DNA from: JAIVJZ01 sp036386515
Lineage (GTDB): Bacteria; Acidobacteriota; Blastocatellia; Pyrinomonadales; Pyrinomonadaceae
Assembly (NCBI GenBank): GCA_036386515.1
Contig: DASVVO010000056.1
Coordinates: forward strand, 1-64,000
DNA length: 64,000 bases
Direction: 5' to 3'
The stretch's first letter is position 1. Every line of letters begins with the position of its first letter. Below, piece after piece: positions 19,142 through 28,368 of the stretch. The translations under genes and the position numbers were made by a program. Under the pieces are notes generated by a model. It worked only from the letters and a program-made list of their open reading frames with translations, did no database searches and was not told the origin of the DNA.

Positions 19142-19696
19142 ATGGACAATACGGTAAACATTAGACGAGCGACTGTTGAAGATATAGATGTTCTGGTGCG
19201 GATTGCACGGAAAAGTTTTTATGACGCTTTCGCCCCGTTTCCGGCAAATTCACCCGAAGATTTGAAAAGTTATATGGACGGAGCCTACACGGTCGAGGTG
19301 TTTTCCGCCGAACTGGCGGACGACGACATTACTTATTTCGTCGCCGAAATCGGGGGTCAATTAGTCGGTTATGCCAAATTGAAACAAAATTCCCGCGAAG
19401 AAGGCGTGACGGGCGATAACCCGATAGAACTGTGCCGACTTTATAATTTGCAGGAATTTATCGGCAAAGGCGTCGGGCGTGCCCTGATACTGAAATGTCT
19501 GGAGTTTGCCGTAGAGAACCGGCACGACACGATTTGGCTGGGCGTTTGGGAAGATAACAGCAGCGCGATAAATTTTTACCGCAAATTCGGCTTTGAAAAG
19601 TGCGGTGAGCACGTGTTCCAACTCGGCGCAGACCCGCAGACCGATTGGTTGATGCAACTGATGCTCACGAGTGTAGACGGTTCGATCAGGATGTAA
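19142..19696 (+). CDS. GNAT family N-acetyltransferase
   Basis: A 184-residue soluble enzyme of the GCN5-related acetyltransferase fold: N-terminal IRRATVEDIDVLVRIARKSF, the central strand YFVAEIGGQLVGYAKL, the acetyl-CoA loop LQEFIGKGVGRALI near 103-116, and the C-terminal WLGVWEDNSSAINFYRKFGFE. Substrate cannot be told. Its base composition is clearly more AT-rich than all neighbours (A-ending codons, AAA/AAT common) and it interrupts the EPS region on the opposite strand, which suggests recent acquisition unrelated to EPS. The preceding terminator separates it from the PEP-CTERM gene. Confidence 0.93.
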   Translation: MDNTVNIRRATVEDIDVLVRIARKSFYDAFAPFPANSPEDLKSYMDGAYTVEVFSAELADDDITYFVAEIGGQLVGYAKLKQNSREEGVTGDNPIELCRLYNLQEFIGKGVGRALILKCLEFAVENRHDTIWLGVWEDNSSAINFYRKFGFEKCGEHVFQLGADPQTDWLMQLMLTSVDGSIRM

Positions 19697-19756
19697 TCGT
19701 GAGCAGTAAACACGGGGTATTTACGAGCCTGCTTCCGGCGAATTGAGGCGGGCGTT

Positions 19757-21139
19757 TTAATTGCGATTCGCGCCGCGACCCGCGACCCGTCTCGGCCGCG
19801 CCGTCGCGGGCGGGGCAGGCTTCACGGTCGCGGCCGGGGCGGGTTCGATGCGCGCGACGAACATATCGTTTCGCCCGCCGCCTGCGCCCCAGTTAGACGT
19901 GAAGGCGACGAACTTGCCGTCGCGCGAAATGTTCGCGCGCGGGCTGTCGTAGTAGTTCGTCCCCGTCGCTTGATGGTGGAACAGACGACGGACGCGCCCC
20001 GTGCCGTCCGTCGCCACCTGCACGACCTCGCCCTGCATCACGCCGTTCGGGTGCGGCGTGTAGAAACTCACGAGCACCCAGCCCTCGTTATCGGCCAGCA
20101 TCGAGAGGTGGAAGCCGCCGTAATTTTGCTCCGGGGAGAGATCGAAGATTTTCGTGAACTTGTGCGGCGCGGCGAGGCTGCGGGCGGAGATGCCGACCAG
20201 ATAGTTGCCGTTGCCGACCACCGTGCCCGTGCCCACGTCGTAATGCGACGGCGCATGGTCGGGCGCGTCGTCCGTCAAATTCGAGACGCCTCCCGTCTCC
20301 GTGTCAACCACGCGCCCCTCGATCTTACCCGCCCCCGTCTCGTTGGTGTTCACGTAGAGGTAACGCCCGGACTTGTCTATGCGTACTTCGTTGATCACCT
20401 CGGAGTGTTGGAAAAGGATCGTGTCGGTCGAGGCGCGATAGACGGCGTAGCCGAGTTGCTTGTAACCGGGCGCGCCGCCGCGCTTAGTGAAAGAGAAGGT
20501 ATCGTTGTCGGCGGCCATGCCCATCTGCTGGATGTTCTGCCCGCGCGGCAGCACGCGCGCGACATCGCCGACCGGCGCGTAGGTCTGCCGCGAAACCCGG
20601 TACTTGTAAATCTTCGTGCCGAGGTCTTGATGCACGTAGAGCGCGTCGGGGTCGTCCGCCGACCAGCAGGCGTCGTCGAGGCGCACGGGGATGTTGCCGG
20701 GCGGCGGGTAGGGCACGGGCGGGAGGCGCGCGCCGAGCGTGAAGGTCGCGGGATCGAACTCGTAGATGCTCGCGCCCTGCTGCGCCCCCGTCTCCATGAC
20801 GAGCAGACGCGTGTTGTCCGAATTGAAACTCGCCCAATAACTGTAGTTCGTGCCCGCGCCCTTCGGGGCTGTCGTCGCGTCGGTCACGCGCATGATCTCC
20901 GTCCCGAAGACGGGGTCGGCGAACTTGCCCCCGGCGCGCGGCAGCGTTGGCGGCGTGCCACGCGGCGCGCGCCGCGAACGATCCGTCTTGATCGATGCGC
21001 CGCCGCGCGGAGGGCGCGCTTCCTGCGTCGTACACGTGTGCGCCGCCGACGCGTGCAGCGAGAGCGCGCAAAACAAGATCAAGACGCACTTCGAGAGCAG
21101 CGCGCCGGGAGCATGTCGTGTAATCTTCCGCGTCTCCAT
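19757..21139 (-). CDS. Secreted TolB/WD40-like propeller protein, short paralogue
   Basis: A 460-residue exported protein: signal peptide at about 12-35 (LLSKCVLILFCALSLHASAA), an Arg/Pro-rich stretch, then a propeller-like domain at 70-435 closely similar to residues 60-430 of the protein at 14861-17347 (shared DDAPDHAPSHYDVGTGT, GNYLVGISARSLA, EVVQVATDGTGRVRRLFHHQ, SPRANISRDGKFVAFTSNWG). It ends in an Ala/Pro/Arg tail instead of the Thr-Pro linker and TIGR03437-type half. It follows the DUF218 gene by 18 nt and is the last gene of the large minus-strand EPS set. Function unknown; a recent duplication. Confidence 0.88.
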   Translation of the reverse strand: METRKITRHAPGALLSKCVLILFCALSLHASAAHTCTTQEARPPRGGASIKTDRSRRAPRGTPPTLPRAGGKFADPVFGTEIMRVTDATTAPKGAGTNYSYWASFNSDNTRLLVMETGAQQGASIYEFDPATFTLGARLPPVPYPPPGNIPVRLDDACWSADDPDALYVHQDLGTKIYKYRVSRQTYAPVGDVARVLPRGQNIQQMGMAADNDTFSFTKRGGAPGYKQLGYAVYRASTDTILFQHSEVINEVRIDKSGRYLYVNTNETGAGKIEGRVVDTETGGVSNLTDDAPDHAPSHYDVGTGTVVGNGNYLVGISARSLAAPHKFTKIFDLSPEQNYGGFHLSMLADNEGWVLVSFYTPHPNGVMQGEVVQVATDGTGRVRRLFHHQATGTNYYDSPRANISRDGKFVAFTSNWGAGGGRNDMFVARIEPAPAATVKPAPPATARPRRVAGRGANRN

Positions 21140-21157
21140 TCGCCTTCTCTCGCGCGT

Positions 21158-21844
21158 TCAACCGTAGCGCAGCCGGTAATAGACGAGTTTGGGATATTCC
21201 GGCCCGACGCTGCGCCAACCGCGCGCGCTCAACCACCAGGTGAAGGCCGTCGGCGTTTGCGCGCCCGCCTCGACCGGCGCGACGCTGACGCGCACGCCGC
21301 TCTCGCGAAACACGCGCTGCATCGTCCACGCCGCGCGGCGCGAATGATAAGCCGAGGTGACGACGACCATCGAACCGACGCCCGCCGTCGCCGCATACGC
21401 GCGCAGCCGCACGGCCTCATCATAAGTGCCCGCCACCGGCTCCGGCAACGCTTCTATGTGCGCGGCGGGAACGCCCGCCCGCCGCAGTTCTTCCGCCTCG
21501 CGTTCGATGAAGTAAGGGTTGCGTTGCTGTTCGCTATTCCAACCGCCGCGCAGGTCGTCGTTCGTCAACACGATCTTCGGCGCGACACCGCTCCGCCAGA
21601 GTTCAGCGGCGTACCGCGTGCGCTCCACGTAATCGCGCGCCCCGCTCAACACGACGATGCAATCGGCGCGGGGCGCGTCGGCGCGCACGACGAGAGCGCG
21701 CGCGCCGACCCAGGCGACCACCGGCCACGCGACGAGGAGCGCGACGGCAACGCGCGCCACACGGCGCGCCCGACGCTTTTTCCCTCCGGGCGGCGCGTTC
21801 GCACCGGGCGGCGCGGCCATAGAACCGGACGCGATGTGGTTCAT
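21158..21844 (-). CDS. YdcF/ElyC-like DUF218 protein
   Basis: About 228 residues from ATG 21844; a TTG at 21943, overlapping the upstream gene, would add 33 unlikely residues. One N-terminal membrane helix (VARVAVALLVAWPVVAWVG), then the DUF218 domain: ADCIVVLSGARDYVERTRYA, IVLTNDD, a region with GTYDEAVRLRAYA, and the conserved MVVVTSAYHSRRAAWTMQRVF. Relatives ElyC/SanA influence envelope polysaccharide metabolism in enterobacteria, though the chemistry is not established. In EPS loci such proteins are frequent. It follows the GDP-mannose dehydrogenase by about 50 nt in the same direction. Confidence 0.85.
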   Translation of the reverse strand: MNHIASGSMAAPPGANAPPGGKKRRARRVARVAVALLVAWPVVAWVGARALVVRADAPRADCIVVLSGARDYVERTRYAAELWRSGVAPKIVLTNDDLRGGWNSEQQRNPYFIEREAEELRRAGVPAAHIEALPEPVAGTYDEAVRLRAYAATAGVGSMVVVTSAYHSRRAAWTMQRVFRESGVRVSVAPVEAGAQTPTAFTWWLSARGWRSVGPEYPKLVYYRLRYG

Positions 21845-21896
21845 GCTCTTGAGAAACTTTTTCGACGGGCGGCCGCCGCTGCCGCCGCCCGCGCGG

Positions 21897-23210
21897 CTAC
21901 CAGCAAATGCCCTGATAGGAGCCTTCGCTGACGCGGTTTTCAAACAAGCGAACGAGGTCGATCACGGTCTGACCTTCGCGTAATTTCGTTTCGATCTCGC
22001 GAAACTCTTCGGCCTTGTTGCCGATGACGAGCACGTCGGAGGCCGCCAGAACTTCGTCGATGGTATCGCGCATGAGTTGTGAGATGTGCGGTATCTCGCG
22101 CTCGATGTATTCCTTGTTCGCGCCGAAGAGGCGTGCGAGCGACACGTCGCGGTCGTAGATGGCGAGTTGCATGCCCTTCCCGATGAGCGATTCGATGAGC
22201 GCGACCATGGGCGATTCGCGCAGGTCGTCCGTGCCCGCCTTGAACGAGAAGCCGAGCACGCCGATGCGCTTGCGCCCCGTTGCCAACACCATTTCCAGCG
22301 CGTGCTCGATCTGCCGCCGGTTGCTTTGGAGCACCGACGCGAGCACGGGCACGTCCACGTCCAACTCTTTCGCTTTGTAAGTGATCGCGCGCAGGTCTTT
22401 CGGCAGGCACGAGCCGCCGAAGGCAAAGCCGGGTTTCAGATAGTAGGGCGAGAGGTTCAGCTTCGTGTCCTCGCAGAAGACGCGCATCACCTCGTGGCTG
22501 TCAATGTCGAGTTCCTTGCAGATGTTCCCGACCTCGTTGGCGAAGCTCACCTTGAGCGCGTGAAAACAGTTGCAGGTGTACTTGACCATCTCGGCGGCGC
22601 GCACTCCGATGACGTGGAGCGGGGCGTCGATGCGGGCATAGAGTTGCCGCACGGCCGCCGCCACCTCCTCCTCGTCCGCGCCGATGAGGGTGAACGGCGG
22701 CGCGTAAAAATCTTTGAGCGAGGTGCCCTCGCGCAGAAATTCCGGGTTGATGCAGACGCCGAAATCGCGCCCCGCACGCTTGCCGGAATGTTCTTCGAGC
22801 GTGGGCGCGACGACTGTTTCAATCGTGCCCGGCAGCATCGTCGAACGAATGACGACGGTGTGGCGCGCGTCCTTCGCCCGCAACTCCCGGCCGATCTCCT
22901 CGCACACGCGCCTGACGTACTTGAGATCGAGGCTGCCGTTCGCGTTGCTCGGCGTGCCGACGCAGACGAGCGACACCTCGGAATTGCGGATCGCCTCGGC
23001 CGTGTCGGTCGTCGCGCGCAGTCGCCCCGCCACGACCATCTCGCCGATCAACTCGCCGATGCCCGCTTCGACGATCGGGCTGCGCCCGCCGTTGATGATC
23101 TCAACCTTGGTCGCGTTCACGTCAACGCCCACCACCTCGTGCCCCTCGCGCGCGAAGCACGCCGCCGACACGCAACCCACATAGCCCAGTCCGAACACGC
23201 TCAGTTTCAT
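21897..23210 (-). CDS. algD: GDP-mannose 6-dehydrogenase (AlgD-like)
   Basis: 437 residues from ATG 23210 (MKLSVFGLGYVG); an upstream TTG is less likely. Oxidises GDP-mannose to GDP-mannuronate with two NAD+. The Rossmann motif GLGYVG, SPIVEAG, VGTPSNANGSLDLKYV, NPEFLREG, Lys210 in AEMVKYTCN, and catalytic Cys268 in FGGSCLPKDL fall at the same numbers as in Pseudomonas AlgD, and the protein ends GICW like that enzyme; this favours GDP-mannose over UDP-glucose as substrate. It would provide a uronic acid precursor for the polysaccharide. The preceding 187-nt gap may contain a separate promoter, but none is convincing. Confidence 0.9.
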   Translation of the reverse strand: MKLSVFGLGYVGCVSAACFAREGHEVVGVDVNATKVEIINGGRSPIVEAGIGELIGEMVVAGRLRATTDTAEAIRNSEVSLVCVGTPSNANGSLDLKYVRRVCEEIGRELRAKDARHTVVIRSTMLPGTIETVVAPTLEEHSGKRAGRDFGVCINPEFLREGTSLKDFYAPPFTLIGADEEEVAAAVRQLYARIDAPLHVIGVRAAEMVKYTCNCFHALKVSFANEVGNICKELDIDSHEVMRVFCEDTKLNLSPYYLKPGFAFGGSCLPKDLRAITYKAKELDVDVPVLASVLQSNRRQIEHALEMVLATGRKRIGVLGFSFKAGTDDLRESPMVALIESLIGKGMQLAIYDRDVSLARLFGANKEYIEREIPHISQLMRDTIDEVLAASDVLVIGNKAEEFREIETKLREGQTVIDLVRLFENRVSEGSYQGICW

Positions 23211-23397
23211 ATTGATTCCCGTAGATGATTCTTCGTCGTTAAACCTTCGCAAGACGCCCGGCGGCCGGAAGCGTCCCGGTCAACTGTATCCAACCCGCAT
23301 CGCCCTGTCATGCGCTCGCGGCGCGGACGCGCTTTCCCTTCCCGTAGGCGGGCGGGACGGCTTGCGCCCGCGTTTCGTCTTCGCCCGGCGAACACTT

Positions 23398-24156
23398 TTA
23401 CCGCTTGCGCCCGATGGCGATGAGCGAGAGGCCGAAGGGCGGCGGCAAAGTGCGCTCCACGCGCTCCGCCCAGGGCGCGATGAACTTGTCGAACACCTGT
23501 ATCTGCGCGGCGTTTTCTTCCTTGATCTTCCGCACGCGATTGTTCCAGAACCAACCGGCCATGCCGATCACGTTCATGTAGAAGGCGGTCTCCACCTCGA
23601 ACCCGGCCTCGCGCATGCGCGGCAGCAAATCTTTTTTGGTGTAGCGGCGATAATGTTCGATGGCGCGGTCGATCGTGCCGTAGAGAAACTGGAACGCCGG
23701 CACGAGCAGGATCACGCGGCCGCCGGGCACGAGCACCGAGTGCATGAAGGCCAGAGCCTTCGCGTCGTCTTCCACGTGTTCGAGCACGTTGATGCAGATC
23801 ACCGTGTCGAAGCCGTACTCGTGCATGGCGCGTTCGGGCGGCGCGGCCAAGTCCATCTGCACGGGCGCGCCCTTGAGTTGCGCGCCGAGACGCTGCTGCA
23901 AATAGTCAACGCACATCTGGTACTTGTCGGACGCCACCACGAGTTCGCGGTCGAGCAGCAACTCCGTGAAGTTGCCGATCCCCGCGCCGACTTCGAGGAT
24001 GCGCTGGCCGATGTACGGCTCCATGCGCTTGTACATCCAGTTGCGATAGTTGTTAGCGGCGGCCATCACTTCGAGGTCGGCCACCATCACGCCGTCGCTG
24101 CCGAGAGCCGGTTCGTCGCCCGTCATTTTCACTGCCTCCATCTTCACTGCCTCCAT
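23398..24156 (-). CDS. Class I SAM-dependent methyltransferase
   Basis: About 252 residues. Motif I ILEVGAGIGNFTELLL near 50-65, motif post-I VASDKYQMCVDYL, motif II GFDTVICINVLEHVEDD near 115-131, then LVPGGRVILLVPAF: a Methyltransf_11/25 fold. In this setting it probably methylates a sugar or lipid-linked intermediate. Its start is unusual: three 15-nt repeats each carry a ribosome binding site and an in-frame ATG (24156, 24141, 24126), so the N-terminus may be mixed. ATG 24156 is 2 nt after the stop of the upstream glycosyltransferase; a GTG at 24162 overlapping it is also possible. Confidence 0.88.
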   Translation of the reverse strand: MEAVKMEAVKMTGDEPALGSDGVMVADLEVMAAANNYRNWMYKRMEPYIGQRILEVGAGIGNFTELLLDRELVVASDKYQMCVDYLQQRLGAQLKGAPVQMDLAAPPERAMHEYGFDTVICINVLEHVEDDAKALAFMHSVLVPGGRVILLVPAFQFLYGTIDRAIEHYRRYTKKDLLPRMREAGFEVETAFYMNVIGMAGWFWNNRVRKIKEENAAQIQVFDKFIAPWAERVERTLPPPFGLSLIAIGRKR

Positions 24157-24169
24157 CTTCACTGTCTCC
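24125..24169 (-). repeat. Three tandem 15-nt units, each with Shine-Dalgarno and start codon
   Basis: Minus-strand units GGAGACAGTGAAGAT, GGAGGCAGTGAAGAT and GGAGGCAGTGAAAAT, the third followed by G. Each unit supplies GGAG(G), an 8-9-nt spacer and the ATG of the next junction, all in the methyltransferase frame (repeat peptide MEAVK). Confidence 0.9.
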
Positions 24170-25172
24170 CCTCGCCCCTGTCCTTTTGCAACTGCGTGCG
24201 CAACTCGTCGAGCATCGTGCGCAACTGGTGATCGAACTCCTGCGACCGCCGCACGATGGTGTGCAGCACGAGGCCGATGGTGACGGAGAGCATCCCCGCG
24301 AGCGTCAGCCCGACGGCCAGCACGGCCGAAGGCAACCTGAGCACCAGCCCCGTCTCGAAAAATTCCACCACCACGATGAGGCCGGGAATGAGGCCGAGCG
24401 CGAAGAGGAAGAGTCCAACTGCGCCGAAGAACGTGAGCGGCTTGTAGTCGCGAAAGAGCGCGAGGATCGTGTTCATGATGCGCAGCCCGTCGTGGACGAT
24501 GCGAATCTTCGAGAAGCTGCCTTCGGGTCGCGTCGTCAAATCAACCGGCACTTCGACGACGCGGTAGCCGCGCTCCAGAGCCTTGATCGTGAGTTCGGTT
24601 TCCGTCTCGAAGCCGCCGCCGAACAAGGGCACGCCCTTCACGAAACGACGGCTGAAGACCCGGTAGCCCGAGAGCATGTCCGTGATCTTCACCTTGAAGA
24701 CCGAGTTCAAGACCGAGAGGAACAACTTGTTGCCCGCCCGGTTCAACGACTTGAACTGGCTCGAAGATTCATCGTGCAGCCGCGAGCCGACCACCATGTC
24801 GGCCTCGTCCCTGAGCACCGGCTCGACGAGCGCGTGTACTTCGGCGGGCGGGTAAGTGCCGTCGCCGTCCACCATGATGTAGATGTCGGCATCCACCTGC
24901 CGGAACATCGACTGCACGACGTAGCCCTTGCCCTGTCGCCGCTCGTAGAAGACCTGCGCGCCCGCCGCGCGCGCCCGTTCCACCGTGCGATCGGTCGAGT
25001 TGTTGTCGAAGACGTAGATGTCGGCCTCCGGCAGTTGCGCGCGGAAGTCGCCGACCACTTCCGCCACCGTCAACTCCTCGTTGTAGCAGGGAATGAGCAC
25101 GGCAATCACCGGCCGCGCCGCCGCCCGCGCCGCTTTCACTTCATGGTTGTTTATCGCCACCATATTTTGCAT
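24159..25172 (-). CDS. Glycosyltransferase family 2 (dolichyl-phosphate-mannose-synthase-like)
   Basis: 337 residues from ATG 25172, which has AGGAG with an 8-nt spacer. GT-A fold at about 20-240: AVLIPCYNEELTVAEVV, FDNNSTDRTVERA, the metal-binding MVDGDGTYPP, VVGSRLH and SGYRVFSRRFVKG. Two membrane helices (TFFGAVGLFLFALGLIPGLI and VLAVGLTLAGMLSVTIGLVL) lie at 245-310, then a basic coiled tail. This DPM1/ArnC-like architecture transfers a sugar from a nucleotide donor to polyprenyl phosphate. It overlaps the methyltransferase start region. Acceptor and sugar unknown. Confidence 0.9.
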   Translation of the reverse strand: MQNMVAINNHEVKAARAAARPVIAVLIPCYNEELTVAEVVGDFRAQLPEADIYVFDNNSTDRTVERARAAGAQVFYERRQGKGYVVQSMFRQVDADIYIMVDGDGTYPPAEVHALVEPVLRDEADMVVGSRLHDESSSQFKSLNRAGNKLFLSVLNSVFKVKITDMLSGYRVFSRRFVKGVPLFGGGFETETELTIKALERGYRVVEVPVDLTTRPEGSFSKIRIVHDGLRIMNTILALFRDYKPLTFFGAVGLFLFALGLIPGLIVVVEFFETGLVLRLPSAVLAVGLTLAGMLSVTIGLVLHTIVRRSQEFDHQLRTMLDELRTQLQKDRGEGRQ

Positions 25173-25287
25173 TCTCAACACTCCTCTTTACCTGGTCGGA
25201 GCGAAAGCCCCGCCGCGTTCTCCGGCCGCCGCCGCGCTCGCTTGTGCAGCGGGCGGATGACATACGCCGCCCCGTGATCGATTCCCC

Positions 25288-26979
25288 TCACTCCCGATCG
25301 TTCTCCGCGAAGTCAGTTAATAAACGTTCGTTTTCAGGCGACGGCAGCAGTTGCACGAAGCCGTCTTCGCCGCCGACCGCGTTTCCCATCTCGAAGCGCG
25401 AGAAGAAGGTCTGAAGATCAGTCCAACTAATGCGCGGGTCGTCGCCCTCCACCCAGTTCCATTCAGGCCGCGGGCGCGGACTGAGGAGCCGCTTCGAGAG
25501 CCACACGTCGCCGTTATTCTTCCAGACCGACAACGCGTAGGCCGAAAAATTTCCCCGCCAGTGCGGAATGAACGGCGTGTTCGGATCAACCACGAAGGCC
25601 ATCTGATCGTTATGCTCGACGGGGTCGAAAATATAGTTGATGTAGCTGTTGACCATCTCGTCGTGGATGTGAGAGGCGAACACGCGGCTCTGCGGTTTCA
25701 ACCACGGCCATAAATCCTTCGTCCGCGCTTCGGCCGTTCTTTTCCGGTTCTCAAGCGCGGGTCTCGACATGGCGGCGATGTTCACCACCGTCATCACGAG
25801 CAAATACGCCAGGAGAAAATATCTGAGGCCGCGCCACGTGCGCTCGCCGGAGAGCGCGTAGGCGAAGGCTACGACGATGAAAGGATAGAGCGGCAGATAG
25901 CGTTCAATTTGTCCGGCGTCGAACAGGAAGATGGCGAAAAACAGGAGCGGCGCGCCCGCGAGCGCGAGCAGCGCGAGCAGGCGTCTCCCCGTTTGAGAAC
26001 GCAATAGGCTGACCGCGAGCGCGAACATGGCCGCGTAGAACAAAACAAACTTCCACAGCCCTAACCGGAAGAGGTCGAAAAACGAGACCGGGTTGAAAGG
26101 ATCGCCGAGGACGTAGCGTTTGAAGATGCGCCCGTCGTCGCCCATGTTGATGAAGGAGCGCGCCAGGCCGAACACGGCGCGCGGCGCGCCGCCCATGTTG
26201 GTCAAGCCGTGCGAAGCATCCGCGAACCAGGCTTTGAAACCCGCCGCATCGCGTATCCCCAACCCGAAGACGGCCACGCCCGCGTAGCTCACGAAGCCCA
26301 CCGCCGCGCAGACCAGACAACTCTGCACGATGAGCCGCAGCCTTCCCTTGTCGTAACCGGACAGGAGCAAGGGGGCGACCAACACGGCCGGCAGAGACAA
26401 AATATAAGGGAGCCAGAAACAGACGGAGAAGGCCAGAGACGCGCCCGCCAGGATGGCCGTCCGGCGCGTGTAAGTCTCCCGCTCTTTTAACAGAAGATAG
26501 AACCCCAGCAGCAGGAACGAGAGGCCGATGGTGTAGGAACAGCCGGTGTGAAAGTAATTGAGAAACGCATTGGAGCAGATGAACGCCCCGGTGACGAGGA
26601 CGACGATCCATTCTCGTTTACAAAAAAGCCGCACCAGTGCATTGAGCGCGACGACGCCCGCGGCTCCCGCGAGCCAATTCAGCGCGACGAGCGTCAAGGC
26701 CACGTTCAGACGCACGTCCGAGCCGACGAAGAGATGCGTCAACGGGTAGAAGAGACGGGAGCAGAGGTAGGCCAGCGGCCGCCAGAACAGGTGGCCGAAC
26801 TCCCAGAAGTTGAGATATTGACCGCTGAGATGCGCCTCGATGGAGTCCACATAGCGCAGCGTGTCGCCCATGAAGTAAGCATCGGTGAGCAACGCGGCGA
26901 CGCAGTACAGCCCCAACGCCGGGGCGTATCGCTTCCACCATTTGTGCCGGGGCTGACCTGAGCCGCCACTTTCCATCAT
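25288..26979 (-). CDS. Multispanning membrane protein, possible GT-C glycosyltransferase
   Basis: 563 residues from ATG 26979 (a TTG at 27090 overlapping the previous gene would add a basic stretch of 37). About ten to twelve hydrophobic helices spread over residues 15-420, a first extracytoplasmic loop with YVDSIEAHLSGQYLNFWEFG where GT-C enzymes have acidic catalytic residues, and a soluble C-terminal domain of about 130 residues. This resembles polyprenyl-phosphate-sugar dependent glycosyltransferases of the PMT/ArnT group, but no family motif is decisive. It lies between two glycosyltransferase genes. A polymer-modifying transferase is the best guess. Confidence 0.8.
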   Translation of the reverse strand: MMESGGSGQPRHKWWKRYAPALGLYCVAALLTDAYFMGDTLRYVDSIEAHLSGQYLNFWEFGHLFWRPLAYLCSRLFYPLTHLFVGSDVRLNVALTLVALNWLAGAAGVVALNALVRLFCKREWIVVLVTGAFICSNAFLNYFHTGCSYTIGLSFLLLGFYLLLKERETYTRRTAILAGASLAFSVCFWLPYILSLPAVLVAPLLLSGYDKGRLRLIVQSCLVCAAVGFVSYAGVAVFGLGIRDAAGFKAWFADASHGLTNMGGAPRAVFGLARSFINMGDDGRIFKRYVLGDPFNPVSFFDLFRLGLWKFVLFYAAMFALAVSLLRSQTGRRLLALLALAGAPLLFFAIFLFDAGQIERYLPLYPFIVVAFAYALSGERTWRGLRYFLLAYLLVMTVVNIAAMSRPALENRKRTAEARTKDLWPWLKPQSRVFASHIHDEMVNSYINYIFDPVEHNDQMAFVVDPNTPFIPHWRGNFSAYALSVWKNNGDVWLSKRLLSPRPRPEWNWVEGDDPRISWTDLQTFFSRFEMGNAVGGEDGFVQLLPSPENERLLTDFAENDRE

Positions 26980-27064
26980 AGATTTGATTCTCTTAATTTT
27001 CAGACTCTCCCGGCGCCAGTCGCATCTCGCACGCAACCTTGCACGGCCTGACGAGCGGCGGACA

Positions 27065-28327
27065 TCAATCACCCGCCGTTCCTTCTTCAAGTTCCCCGTT
27101 CGCCCGCCGCACCTCGCCGGGACGCACGAGGACGCCGCGACAAATGTCTGCGAAACTATCGGCCACCCGCGACCATCCGAACCGCGCGCGAACCGCCTCT
27201 GCGGCGCGCGCGCCTAAATCACGAGCCAGCGTCTCGTCCAACAGCACGCGCGTCACGGCCTCTGCGAACGTGTCCGGCGTATCGCCGATCAGTAGTTCCT
27301 CGCCGTTGCGGACGGGCAGACCTTCCGCGCCGATGGTGGTCGAGATGATGGGCTTCTCCATCGCCATCGCCTCGTAGATTTTCAGGCGCGTGCCGCCGCC
27401 CACGCGGATCGGCACGACGTAGGCGGCCGCGCGCTCCATGTAGGGGCGCACGTCCTCGACGCGTCCCGTGACGATGACGGACGAATCGCGCCGCGCGAGT
27501 TCGACGAGACTCGCGTAAGGGTTGCGGCCGACGACCGTGAGCGTCGCGTCGGGTACGCGCGCGCGGATGCGCGGCATGATCTCTTTGATGAAGAACTGGA
27601 TCGCGTCTTCGTTCGGCAGCCAGTCCATCGAGCCGGTGAAGACCAGGTTGTGCGGTTCGCGCCGCTCTGTGCCGCGCGGGCGGAAAAATTCCGTGTCCAC
27701 GCCGGTCGGCACGTCGCTCACGGACTTCAAACCGTAGGCGCGCTCCATCGTCTCGCGGTCTTCCGCCGAGACGGCGACGACGTGGTCGAAGCGGCGACAG
27801 GCGGCGCGCTCGTAGGCGTCGGCTTTGCGCCACTGGCCGTAGAGGTAACTTTTCTTGAGCGGGTTGGTTTGCACCTCGTAGTGCCGCTTCCAGATCATCG
27901 CCTCGACGTTGTGTTGAAAGAGCACGGTGGCGGCGGGAAGGCGCGCGGGCACGTTCACGCTCGGCTGCAAAAAGTCGCAGACGAGCACGTCGAAATCATT
28001 ACCGGCCACCAGCCGCTCGATCTCCCGGCGCATCCCCGCCGACCTGTACTTCTTCATAAAATACGGGAGCGGCGAGACGAGGTTGGCGGCGAGTTCGCCG
28101 TAAAACCCGGCGGAGAATTTCGCGCGCGTCCGGTGCTCGACGCGCACGAGTTCGTGGCAATATTCTTCCGCGCGCGCGGCGGCGTCCGGGGCTGCGCTCC
28201 CGTCGTCGAGCGTGAGATACGTCACGTGATGCTCGCGCTTCAACTCCTTGAGCATGTGAAACGTGCGAATCTTCCCGCCCTTATCGACGGGGTGCAGCAA
28301 TTCGGTTTTGAGCCAGAGAATACGCAA
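27065..28327 (-). CDS. GT4 glycosyltransferase, PEP-CTERM/EpsH-locus sugar transferase type
   Basis: About 420 residues with a TTG start; TTG 28327 gives MRILWLKTELLHPVDKGGKI, the usual N-terminus of this group, and TTG 28339 adds four residues. GT-B fold: N-terminal acceptor domain to about 190, then donor domain with DVPTGVDTEFFRP, NLVFTGSMDWLPNEDAI, VVGRNPYASLVELA, and the nucleotide-sugar motif PIRVGGGTRLKIYEAMAMEK. It resembles sugar transferases described in PEP-CTERM/EpsH loci (TIGR03087-like). It likely adds one sugar of the lipid-linked repeat unit on the cytoplasmic side. Confidence 0.88.
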   Translation of the reverse strand: MRILWLKTELLHPVDKGGKIRTFHMLKELKREHHVTYLTLDDGSAAPDAAARAEEYCHELVRVEHRTRAKFSAGFYGELAANLVSPLPYFMKKYRSAGMRREIERLVAGNDFDVLVCDFLQPSVNVPARLPAATVLFQHNVEAMIWKRHYEVQTNPLKKSYLYGQWRKADAYERAACRRFDHVVAVSAEDRETMERAYGLKSVSDVPTGVDTEFFRPRGTERREPHNLVFTGSMDWLPNEDAIQFFIKEIMPRIRARVPDATLTVVGRNPYASLVELARRDSSVIVTGRVEDVRPYMERAAAYVVPIRVGGGTRLKIYEAMAMEKPIISTTIGAEGLPVRNGEELLIGDTPDTFAEAVTRVLLDETLARDLGARAAEAVRARFGWSRVADSFADICRGVLVRPGEVRRANGELEEGTAGD

Positions 28328-28368
28328 GTGTGGTTTCAACTTTCAGTGTGCGCGCGCGGCGCGAAGCC

